Part shown: positions 1-5,097 of the stretch, one piece after another
Position numbering within the stretch: position 1 is the stretch's first letter
Layout: every line of letters starts with the position of its first letter
Source of the DNA: a bacterium
GTDB lineage: Bacteria; Patescibacteriota; Minisyncoccia; UBA6257; UBA9933
DNA: 5,097 nucleotides
Assembly: GCA_021817915.1 (NCBI GenBank)
Contig: JAKAFV010000041.1
Span: 1 to 5,097, forward strand
Direction of reading: 5' to 3'
Program-made: the position numbers and the translations under genes
Notes under the pieces: generated by a model
Database searches by the model: none
What the model was told of the DNA's origin: nothing
What the model saw: only the letters and a program-made list of their open reading frames with translations

Positions 1-1071
1 CCGGGCTATTCCATTTCTGAAAGGGTAGTTGAGCAAGAGATAGAAAAGCTCTTTAAAAAAGCGGGAGGCAGAATTATCGTCGGCACATTCGCTTCGCTTT
101 TAGACAGAATCGCGGAGATAATCAAAATCGCCGAAAAAATGAACAAAAAGGTGGCAATTAGCGGACTTTCAATGAAGACAAACGTCCAGATTGCCAGAAA
201 CCTTGATTTTATGAAGGTGAAAAAGGACACGATTATTCCATTGGAAGAAATTCATAAACATAAAGACGACAAGCTTGTTATTCTTTGCACTGGCGCCCAA
301 GGTGAACCGAATGCTAGTTTGATGAAAATTGCCAATGGCGAACACCGTTATATACGGATTAAAGAAGGAGATACTATTATTCTTTCTTCTTCAATAGTTC
401 CAGGCAATGAAAGAAGCGTCCAGATTTTGAAAGACGATTTTTCACGCCAAGGCGCTTTGGTTTATCACTATAAAATGATAGACATCCATTCCAGCGGACA
501 TGCTCCGCAGGAAGAATTAAAAGCCGTTGTGCGAATGGTTAAGCCGAAATACGTAGTTCCAATCCATGGTTATTATTTCATGCGCTGGCAAAATGCCCAA
601 AACGCGCAAGAAGCTATCGGCCTTAAGCCCGAAGAAACCATTTTGGTTGATAACGGTCAAATAGTTTTATTCACAAAAAATTCGGCGAGAATAACTTCCG
701 AAACCGTTCCAGCGTTTTACGTTATGGTTGATGGTTTGGGAGTGGGCGATGTGGGAGAAATTGTTTTAAGAGATAGACGGGTATTGGCGGAAGAAGGAAT
801 GGTGGTGGTAATCGCCACGCTTGACCGCAGAACGGGCCAATTTCTTAAAAACCCGGATATTATTTCCCGCGGATTTATTCATTTGCGCGAGAGCAAAGAT
901 TTTGTGGAAGATTTGAGAAAATATATCAGGGCTTTAGTTGCCAGAATTCCTAGGCACCAGCAAATAGACACAGACTACTTAAAATCTTTAATTAGAGACC
1001 AAATTGGGCAATTCTTGTATAATAAGACCAAGAGAAGGCCGATGGTTTTGCCGGTGGTCATAATAGTTTAA
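1..1071 (+). CDS. rnj: Ribonuclease J, C-terminal part (5' end outside window)
   Basis: RNase J is a cytoplasmic zinc-dependent ribonuclease (endonuclease and 5'-3' exonuclease) of the metallo-beta-lactamase/beta-CASP family that matures and degrades RNA. The frame is open from base 1, so the ATG at 139 is an internal Met and not the start; 356 residues are visible of a usual ~555. The fragment begins in the beta-CASP domain (GYSISER at visible residues 2-8, then GRIIVGTFAS). Family motifs follow: CTGAQGEP (96-103), SSSIVPGNE (129-137), DIHSSGH (161-167) and PIHG with the late metal-site His at visible residue 189. The C-terminal domain has GDVGEIVLRDRR and DIISRGF and ends in a typical RRPMVLPVV tail, so the 3' end is intact. 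The N-terminal HxHxDH metal motif must lie upstream and cannot be checked. HGYY replaces the HGEY usual in Bacillus-type enzymes. No T-run terminator follows the stop. Confidence 0.95.
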   Translation, partial: PGYSISERVVEQEIEKLFKKAGGRIIVGTFASLLDRIAEIIKIAEKMNKKVAISGLSMKTNVQIARNLDFMKVKKDTIIPLEEIHKHKDDKLVILCTGAQGEPNASLMKIANGEHRYIRIKEGDTIILSSSIVPGNERSVQILKDDFSRQGALVYHYKMIDIHSSGHAPQEELKAVVRMVKPKYVVPIHGYYFMRWQNAQNAQEAIGLKPEETILVDNGQIVLFTKNSARITSETVPAFYVMVDGLGVGDVGEIVLRDRRVLAEEGMVVVIATLDRRTGQFLKNPDIISRGFIHLRESKDFVEDLRKYIRALVARIPRHQQIDTDYLKSLIRDQIGQFLYNKTKRRPMVLPVVIIV

Positions 1072-1106
1072 GCTATATAGCAGACTTATTCTCGAAAAGA
1101 CGCTAT

Positions 1107-1129
1107 CAATTTTCCCAGCGTGAAAATTG
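1107..1129. repeat. Small inverted repeat inside the intergenic element
   Basis: CAATTTTC (1107-1114) and GAAAATTG (1122-1129) are perfect 8-base inverted copies separated by 7 bases. No T-run follows, so it is not a standard intrinsic terminator on the plus strand. It lies 36 bases after the RNase J stop and could protect that mRNA's 3' end. Confidence 0.6.
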
Positions 1130-1150
1130 CGCTTGCTCTCGGCTTCGCTC

Positions 1151-1167
1151 TTCCCGCTTTGCGGGAA
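1151..1167. repeat. Perfect GC-rich hairpin at the centre of the element
   Basis: TTCCCGC (1151-1157) and GCGGGAA (1161-1167) form a perfect 7-base-pair stem with a 3-base TTT loop. The following bases (ACCATGCC) are not a U-tract, so it is not a canonical terminator. It sits near the middle of the 142-base inverted-repeat element and would be the apex of a folded cruciform or transcript. Confidence 0.65.
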
Positions 1168-1210
1168 ACCATGCCCGCTCAGCCTGCGAGACACTTTTCT
1201 CAAATAAATC

Positions 1211-1219
1211 TGCTATAAT
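1211..1219 (+). promoter_or_regulatory. Extended -10 promoter of trpS
   Basis: TGCTATAAT is a perfect extended -10 (TGnTATAAT). No good -35 is found at 16-18 bases upstream, which an extended -10 tolerates. The hexamer ends at 1219 and the trpS ATG begins at 1227, leaving a 7-base discriminator, so transcription would start at or next to the A of the ATG. There is no Shine-Dalgarno sequence before the ATG, which agrees with a leaderless mRNA. The promoter overlaps the right end of the inverted-repeat element. Confidence 0.7.
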
Positions 1220-1226
1220 TTTTATT

Positions 1227-2480
1227 ATGAAGAAAGGAGATATTTTAGTTTCAGGCGTTCAGCCGACAGGAAAACTTCATATTGGAAATTATTTGGGAGC
1301 GTTAAAAAACTTCGTTGATTTGCAGAACTCCGGAAAATATCAATGCTACTTTTTTATCGCTGATTTGCACTCTTTAACAGGAGAGTTTAATCCTAAAGAG
1401 AAACAAAAGCAGATTCTTAATTTAACCGCTGATTTTTTGGCGGCTGGCCTGGACCCGAAAAAATCGGTCATTTTCCAGCAATCTCAGATTCCCGCGCATA
1501 GCGAATTGATGTGGATATTAAACACAATAACGCCAATGGGGGAATTAGAAAGAATGACTCAGTTTAAAGAAAAAGCTGGAATGGGGGATTATTTGTTATA
1601 TTTTAAACAGCTTTCAGAGAATATAAATGTAGAGCGTCCAGAAGAAGAAAAAGCATGGGAAGAATACGAAAAAATTAAAAACTTCGAAAAATATTATAAA
1701 GAACTTTTTAGTAGGGAAATTGAACCAACGGAAAAAGATTTAGTAGATCTCCATAAAATATTAAATCTTTTGAAAAATTTATCATCAACATATAAGCAAC
1801 TAAGAGAATTTTCTAGAGCAACAAACAATTTGCTTGACGAATATGTAAAGAGGTCAAAAACAAAATTTGGTCTATTCGACTATCCGGTATTGATGGCAGC
1901 GGACATCATTATTTATAATGCTAGATTTGTTCCGGTTGGCGACGACCAACTTCAGCATTTAGAGCTAACAAGAACGGTTGTTAGAAAATTCAATTCAAAA
2001 TTCGGCAAAACATTTATTGAGCCGAAAGCGATTCAGACGGAAACTCCGCGGGTAATGAGTTTGGCAAATCCAGAAAAGAAAATGTCAAAATCCCAGCCCG
2101 AGAGTTGTCTTTTCATAGACGATTCTCCGGAAGAGATAAAAAATAAAATTAAAAGAGCGGTTACTGATTCGGGTTCGGAAATAAAATATGATAAAAAAAA
2201 TAAGCCGGCGATAAGCAATTTGCTTGAAATATATTCGGCTTTAAGCGGTGATGTAATTGTAAAATTAGAAGATGAATTTTCGGGTAAAAACTATTCAGTT
2301 CTTAAAAATGATTTGGCGGAGCTGGTGGCTGATTATTTTAGCGATTTCAGAAAAAAGAAATCAGCCTTGCTTAAAAATCCGGTCAAGCTTCGCTTGGCCT
2401 TGGAGTCCGGCTCGGAAAAAGCTTCAAAAATCGCCAATAAAAAAATCTTAGAAGTTAAGAAAAAAGTAGGATTAATTTAG
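1227..2480 (+). CDS. trpS: Tryptophanyl-tRNA synthetase with an insertion
   Basis: This class Ic synthetase charges tRNA-Trp with tryptophan using ATP, in the cytoplasm. The protein has 417 residues; the family is usually ~330-350. It starts in family style (VSGVQPTGKLHIGNYLGA at 8-25), with the HIGH-type motif HIGN at 18-21, then ADLHSLT, MTQFKEKA (110-117), GLFDYPVLMAADI (215-227) with the substrate-contacting Asp at 226, GDDQLQHLELTR (238-249), and the ATP loop KMSKS at 285-289. The C-terminal half (IKRAVTDSG, then a Lys-rich tail) is complete to a TAG stop. The excess length is mostly an insertion at about residues 136-214. The ATG at 1227 is the only start that keeps the N-terminal strand, and it lacks an upstream ribosome binding site. 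It has its own promoter and a terminator after it, so it is probably a single-gene unit. Confidence 0.96.
   Translation: MKKGDILVSGVQPTGKLHIGNYLGALKNFVDLQNSGKYQCYFFIADLHSLTGEFNPKEKQKQILNLTADFLAAGLDPKKSVIFQQSQIPAHSELMWILNTITPMGELERMTQFKEKAGMGDYLLYFKQLSENINVERPEEEKAWEEYEKIKNFEKYYKELFSREIEPTEKDLVDLHKILNLLKNLSSTYKQLREFSRATNNLLDEYVKRSKTKFGLFDYPVLMAADIIIYNARFVPVGDDQLQHLELTRTVVRKFNSKFGKTFIEPKAIQTETPRVMSLANPEKKMSKSQPESCLFIDDSPEEIKNKIKRAVTDSGSEIKYDKKNKPAISNLLEIYSALSGDVIVKLEDEFSGKNYSVLKNDLAELVADYFSDFRKKKSALLKNPVKLRLALESGSEKASKIANKKILEVKKKVGLI
1632..1868 (+). other. Insertion of ~79 residues within TrpRS
   Basis: In ordinary TrpRS the segment MTQFKxK...ENIN runs straight into GLFDYPVLMAAD. Here SENINV (residues 130-135) is followed by about 79 extra residues before GLFDYP resumes at 215; about 12 further extra residues precede SENINV. 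The insert is Lys/Glu/Leu-rich with no Cys and looks alpha-helical, perhaps a helical hairpin (for example LHKILNLLKNL). Its DNA is distinctly AT-rich: 65 of 240 bases are G or C (27%) at 1621-1860, versus 98 of 240 (41%) at 1861-2100 and 74 of 180 (41%) at 1381-1560. The reading frame is intact on both sides. I do not recognise the domain. Confidence 0.75.
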
Positions 2481-2504
2481 AATAAATTATTTTAAACTTT
2501 TTTG

Positions 2505-2534
2505 AACGGCACTTGAAATAATGGCCGTTTTTTT
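2505..2534 (+). terminator. Intrinsic terminator of trpS
   Basis: AACGGC (2505-2510) pairs with GCCGTT (2524-2529), a 6-base-pair stem with a 13-base loop, followed by a run of seven T (2528-2534) that overlaps the stem end. It begins 24 bases after the trpS stop. The loop is long and the stem modest, so termination may be partial. The loop also contains the -35 of the next promoter. Confidence 0.65.
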
Positions 2535-2541
2535 GTATATT
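2513..2541 (+). promoter_or_regulatory. Sigma70-type promoter of ileS
   Basis: TTGAAA (2513-2518; 5 of 6 to TTGACA) and TATATT (2536-2541; 5 of 6 to TATAAT) are separated by exactly 17 bases. The -10 ends 7 bases before the ATG at 2549, the same spacing as at trpS, predicting a start point at or beside the ATG. The only purine-rich stretch before the ATG, AAAGGG at 2543-2548, abuts it and is too close to act as a normal Shine-Dalgarno. The -35 lies inside the loop of the trpS terminator. Confidence 0.65.
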
Positions 2542-2548
2542 TAAAGGG

Positions 2549-5097
2549 ATGTTTAGAAATCTTAAAAATTTCAATCCCGCGGAAATTGAAGAAAAAGTGC
2601 TTGAATTTTGGCGGATTAATAAAATTTTTGAAAAGTCGGTTGAAAAGCCGGCATCGGAAAAGTCCAAAGAGGACTATGTTTTTTTTGACGGACCTCCTTT
2701 TGCCAATGGTTTGCCCCATTACGGGCACATTTTAGCTTCAATAATAAAAGACGCGATTCCGAGATACCAAACAATGAAGGGAAAAAGCGTGAAAAGGCGC
2801 TGGGGCTGGGATTGCCATGGCTTGCCGGTTGAGTTTGAAATTGAAAAAGAATTGGGGCTAAAAAGCAAAAAAGACATAATTAATTTTGGCGTTGAGAAAT
2901 TTAACGAAGCGGCGAGAGTCAGCGTTTTGAAATACGAATCGGAATGGAAAAAAACAATTCCTAGAATTGGCAGATGGGTTGATATGGCTAATCCGTATAA
3001 AACAATGGATGTTGGATATATGGAGTCCGTTTTGCATGTCTTTAAAGATTTATACGACAAAAATTTAATTTACAAAGGTTATAAGCCGATGCATATCTGC
3101 CCACGCTGTGAAACAACACTTTCTAATTTTGAAGTTACCCAAAATTATAAAGATATTGAAGATTTCGCGGTTACGTTGAAATTTGAATTAGTTGATGAGC
3201 CAAAAACTTTTGTTTTGGCTTGGACGACGACTGCCTGGACTTTGCCGGGGAATGTCGCTTTGGCCGTAAATCCGAAAATCAAATACGTGAAAATAAAAAT
3301 CGCCGGGAATGAAAAATATATTCTCGCGGAAGAAAGACTAAGCGTTATTAAGGAAAAATACGAAGTTATCGAAAAATTTAAGGGAGATAAGCTAGTCGGC
3401 AAAAAATACAAACCACTTTTCAATTATTACGCAAATGATAAAATTTTAAAAAACCGCGAAAACGGCTGGAAAATTTATCCAGCGGATTTTGTGAGCATTG
3501 AAGAAGGCACGGGCATTGTACATATTGCTCCGGCTTTCGGCGCCGAAGACATGGAATTGGGCAAAGAATTTAATTTGCCTTTTGTCCAGCACGTTGGAAT
3601 GGATGGCAGAATAAAACAGGAAGTTAAAGACTTTGCCGGCTTAAAGGCAAAACCAAAAGAAAATACCAGAGAAACAGACGAAAAAATAATCAGTTTTCTT
3701 TCCGGAGGAAATTCGGTTTTTGGGCATGAAAAAGTAGTTCATTCTTATCCTCATTGCTGGCGTTGTGAAACTCCGCTTTTAAATTACGCGGCGTCTTCGT
3801 GGTTTGTGAAGGTGACGGCGATAAAGGACGCGCTTGTTAAGCTTAATCAAAAAATAAGCTGGTTGCCGGAGCATGTTAAAGACGGCAGGTTTGGCCAATG
3901 GCTTAAAGACGCCAGAGATTGGGCTATTTCAAGAACCCGTTTTTGGGGCTCTCCGCTTCCGGTTTGGGAATGCGAAAAATGCGGAAAATTAAAAATTATC
4001 GGTTCGGTTGAAGAAATAAAGAAAAATTCGGACAGTTCGGGAAATAAATATTTTGTAATGCGGCACGGGCAAGCAGAAAGCAATTTATTGGGTATTGAAA
4101 GTTCGGATTACAGAAATAATCACCATTTGACCGAAAAAGGAAAAAAGGAAGTTGCGGCATCGCTGAAAAAGCTTAAGGGAGTTGATATGATTTTTTCTTC
4201 CGATTTTATCCGGACAAAAGAAACTGCGGAAATCACCGCAAAACACTTGGGGATTAAAAAGGTAATTTATGACAAAAGGCTAAGAGAGGTTGATGTTGGC
4301 GCTTTTAATAATAAGTCAATAAGCGAATACGAAAATTATTACTCTTCGTTTGAAGAGGAATTTATTAAACCGACTCCGGGAGGCGAGAATTTAACGGAAT
4401 TAAAAAACAGAATGTCTGATTTTATTTATGATATTGAAAAGAAATATTCCGGCAAAAATATTTTAATTATCAGCCATGAATATCCGATTTGGCTTTTGTT
4501 CGCCGGAGCCGAAGGCGCGGATGCCAAAGGGGCAATCGCGATAAGAGAAAATAAAGACGCTTTTTTGAAAACTGGAGAAATTAAAACTTTAAAATTTATT
4601 CCATTACCGCACAATAAAAATTATGAGCTTGATTTGCACAGACCATATATTGATAATGTGGAATTTTCTTGCGGTTGCGGAGGTAAAATGAAAAGAATTG
4701 AAGACGTTTTCGATTGCTGGTTTGAATCGGGCTCAATGCCATACGGCCAAGCACATTATCCATTCGCTCTTACTCAAAACTCAAAACTCAGGGCTCAAAA
4801 CTTTGCGCCCGTGCCGGCGGAATTTATCGCCGAAGGAATGGACCAGACTCGAGGCTGGTTTTATACATTGCTCGTTCTTTCTACGGCTTTGTTTGATAAG
4901 CCGGCGTATAAAAATGTCATTGTTAACGGCATAATTTTGGCGGAAAGCGGTCAAAAAATGAGCAAGCGCCTTAAAAATTATCCCGACCCAATGGAGCTTG
5001 TTTCAAAATATGGCGCGGACAGCTTAAGGCTTTATCTGCTTTCTTCGCCGGTGGTAGCGGGCGAGAATTTAAATTTTTCCGAAAAAGGCGTAGATGA
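2549..5097 (+). CDS. ileS: Isoleucyl-tRNA synthetase, type 2, with inserted histidine phosphatase domain (3' end outside window)
   Basis: IleRS charges tRNA-Ile with isoleucine and edits valine, in the cytoplasm. The frame is open to the window edge (849 codons). Visible in order: HIGH-type HYGH (57-60), GWDCHGLPVE, a CPRC cysteine pair (184, 187), the editing domain with WTTTAWTLPGN (225-235) and GTGIVHIAPAFGAED (320-334), a second CWRC pair (403, 406), WAISRTRFWG, CEKC (475, 478), a ~190-residue histidine phosphatase insertion (~499-690), CGC (708, 710), DCWFESGSMP, GMDQTRGWFY and the ATP loop KMSKR (803-807). HYGH and KMSKRLKNYPDP mark the eukaryote-like IleRS2 class, known to tolerate mupirocin better than IleRS1. 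KMSKR usually lies near residue 600; the insertion accounts for the shift. The anticodon-binding C-terminal part (some 400 residues) is off the window. The ATG at 2549 was chosen because MFRNLKNFNPAEIEEKVLEF resembles family N-termini and the promoter spacing fits. Confidence 0.96.
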   Translation, partial: MFRNLKNFNPAEIEEKVLEFWRINKIFEKSVEKPASEKSKEDYVFFDGPPFANGLPHYGHILASIIKDAIPRYQTMKGKSVKRRWGWDCHGLPVEFEIEKELGLKSKKDIINFGVEKFNEAARVSVLKYESEWKKTIPRIGRWVDMANPYKTMDVGYMESVLHVFKDLYDKNLIYKGYKPMHICPRCETTLSNFEVTQNYKDIEDFAVTLKFELVDEPKTFVLAWTTTAWTLPGNVALAVNPKIKYVKIKIAGNEKYILAEERLSVIKEKYEVIEKFKGDKLVGKKYKPLFNYYANDKILKNRENGWKIYPADFVSIEEGTGIVHIAPAFGAEDMELGKEFNLPFVQHVGMDGRIKQEVKDFAGLKAKPKENTRETDEKIISFLSGGNSVFGHEKVVHSYPHCWRCETPLLNYAASSWFVKVTAIKDALVKLNQKISWLPEHVKDGRFGQWLKDARDWAISRTRFWGSPLPVWECEKCGKLKIIGSVEEIKKNSDSSGNKYFVMRHGQAESNLLGIESSDYRNNHHLTEKGKKEVAASLKKLKGVDMIFSSDFIRTKETAEITAKHLGIKKVIYDKRLREVDVGAFNNKSISEYENYYSSFEEEFIKPTPGGENLTELKNRMSDFIYDIEKKYSGKNILIISHEYPIWLLFAGAEGADAKGAIAIRENKDAFLKTGEIKTLKFIPLPHNKNYELDLHRPYIDNVEFSCGCGGKMKRIEDVFDCWFESGSMPYGQAHYPFALTQNSKLRAQNFAPVPAEFIAEGMDQTRGWFYTLLVLSTALFDKPAYKNVIVNGIILAESGQKMSKRLKNYPDPMELVSKYGADSLRLYLLSSPVVAGENLNFSEKGVD
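4043..4618 (+). other. Histidine phosphatase (phosphoglycerate mutase-like) domain inside IleRS
   Basis: Residues ~499-690 of IleRS form a full histidine phosphatase domain. It opens with the strand YFVM and the hallmark RHGQAESN (505-512, nucleophile His506), then LTEKG (527-531), SSDFIRTKETA (550-560, second active-site Arg555), LREVDVGAF (578-586, acid Glu580), PGGEN (610-614) and IISHE (640-644, second catalytic His643). All core catalytic residues of the family are present, so phosphatase activity is predicted. The motif set resembles small phosphatases such as the CobC/alpha-ribazole phosphatase and fructose-2,6-bisphosphatase-like branches more than glycolytic mutases, but the substrate cannot be read from the sequence. 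It is in frame with no stop at either junction. GC is about 36% in a 240-base sample (4081-4320), slightly below the flanks. Confidence 0.93.
4773..4800 (+). repeat. Tandem heptamer repeat inside ileS
   Basis: Four head-to-tail 7-base units begin at 4773, 4780, 4787 and 4794: CTCAAAA, CTCAAAA, CTCAGGG (degenerate), CTCAAAA. They lie in frame within ileS and encode part of the stretch LTQNSKLRAQN, between HYPF and EFIAEGMDQTRGWF, a place where the family tolerates variable surface sequence. Gain or loss of one unit would shift the frame. Confidence 0.7.

Larger units (their letters stand above)
1076..1217. repeat. Imperfect inverted-repeat (MITE-like) intergenic element
   Basis: Bases 1076-1099 and the reverse complement of 1194-1217 match at 20 of 24 positions without gaps: TATAGCAGA identical, one mismatch, TTATT identical, three mismatches, GAAAAG identical. 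These ends enclose a more GC-rich core with two perfect smaller inverted repeats (1107-1129 and 1151-1167). The 142-base unit nearly fills the gap between RNase J and trpS and encodes nothing recognisable. The shape (terminal inverted repeats, internal hairpins, no gene) resembles a miniature inverted-repeat element or a REP-type palindrome. It could also simply be a large structured intergenic region. No convincing target-site duplication is visible beyond the TA at the repeat ends. Copy number elsewhere in the genome is unknown. Confidence 0.55.

Noticed and set aside
139..1071. RNase J reading frame taken as a 310-residue gene starting at the ATG at 139
   Set aside because: The same frame is open from base 1 and the upstream residues (GYSISER, GRIIVGTFAS) are clear RNase J beta-CASP sequence, so this is an internal Met of a truncated gene.
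988..1203. Minus-strand 71-codon open frame across the rnj end and the intergenic gap
   Set aside because: It overlaps the conserved RNase J C-terminus and the inverted-repeat element, has no family resemblance and no ribosome binding site.
1072..1226. T-box or trp attenuator ahead of trpS
   Set aside because: No T-box motif and no Trp-codon leader peptide is visible, and the predicted start point is at the ATG, so the gap would not be in the mRNA.
1230..1239. AAGAAAGGAG just after the trpS ATG looks like a strong Shine-Dalgarno
   Set aside because: No ATG, GTG or TTG follows at a usable distance, and the codons encode KKGD in a normal TrpRS N-terminus. It is coding sequence.
1632..1868. 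Intein in TrpRS
   Set aside because: Too short for even a mini-intein, with no Cys or Ser splice junction and no terminal HN motif.
2719..3423. Minus-strand open frames of 113 codons (2719-3060) and 92 codons (3145-3423)
   Set aside because: Both lie opposite well-conserved ileS coding sequence and their translations show no motifs. They are chance frames in AT-rich DNA.
4040..4630. Two separate genes wrongly joined (ileS fragment plus a phosphatase gene)
   Set aside because: There is no stop, start or ribosome binding site at either junction and IleRS sequence continues in the same frame on both sides.
4698..4934. Plus-strand 78-codon open frame
   Set aside because: It is in a different frame from ileS, over the conserved FESGSMP to RGWFY region, with no plausible product.
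1..5097. UGA recoding as in Gracilibacteria or SR1
   Set aside because: No in-frame TGA occurs in any of the three genes and the visible stops are TAA and TAG, so the window gives no sign of a changed code.

Overview
The window reads as one strand of compact, low-GC bacterial housekeeping DNA carrying three plus-strand genes in a row: the C-terminal two thirds of an RNase J (5' end outside the window), a complete tryptophanyl-tRNA synthetase (trpS), and the N-terminal ~849 codons of a type 2 (eukaryote-like) isoleucyl-tRNA synthetase (ileS, running off the 3' edge). Coding density is high, the two visible stops are TAA and TAG, and no in-frame TGA occurs in the three reading frames. Together with RNase J, an IleRS2 and unusual insertions in both synthetases, this fits a member of the Candidate Phyla Radiation/Patescibacteria (Parcubacteria-like). 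That placement is an inference from style and gene type, not from a marker phylogeny.

Layout. Positions 1-1071: RNase J beta-CASP domain, return to the metallo-beta-lactamase fold, and C-terminal domain. Positions 1072-1226: a 155-base gap almost filled by an imperfect inverted-repeat element (1076-1217) with inner hairpins. Its right end supplies an extended -10 (TGCTATAAT) placed so that the trpS transcript would begin at or beside its ATG. Positions 1227-2480: trpS, 417 codons, with a ~79-residue AT-rich insertion beside the active-site core. Positions 2481-2548: a short gap holding a terminator whose loop contains the -35 of the ileS promoter; the -10 again lies 7 bases before the ATG. 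Positions 2549-5097: ileS.

The most striking item is inside ileS. A complete histidine phosphatase (phosphoglycerate mutase-like) domain of roughly 190 residues sits in frame within the synthetase, between the two cysteine pairs of a small zinc-ribbon-like module and upstream of the KMSKR loop. The visible catalytic residues of the phosphatase (RHG, second Arg, Glu, second His) are all present, so the fusion looks like an active bifunctional enzyme. The second notable item is the trpS insertion, about 27% GC against about 41% on both sides.

Functionally the genes belong to translation and RNA turnover. The two synthetases appear to be transcribed separately, each from its own promoter, and both probably as leaderless mRNAs. 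I see no tRNA or rRNA gene, no CRISPR array, no transposase gene, and no T-box or trp attenuator ahead of either synthetase.
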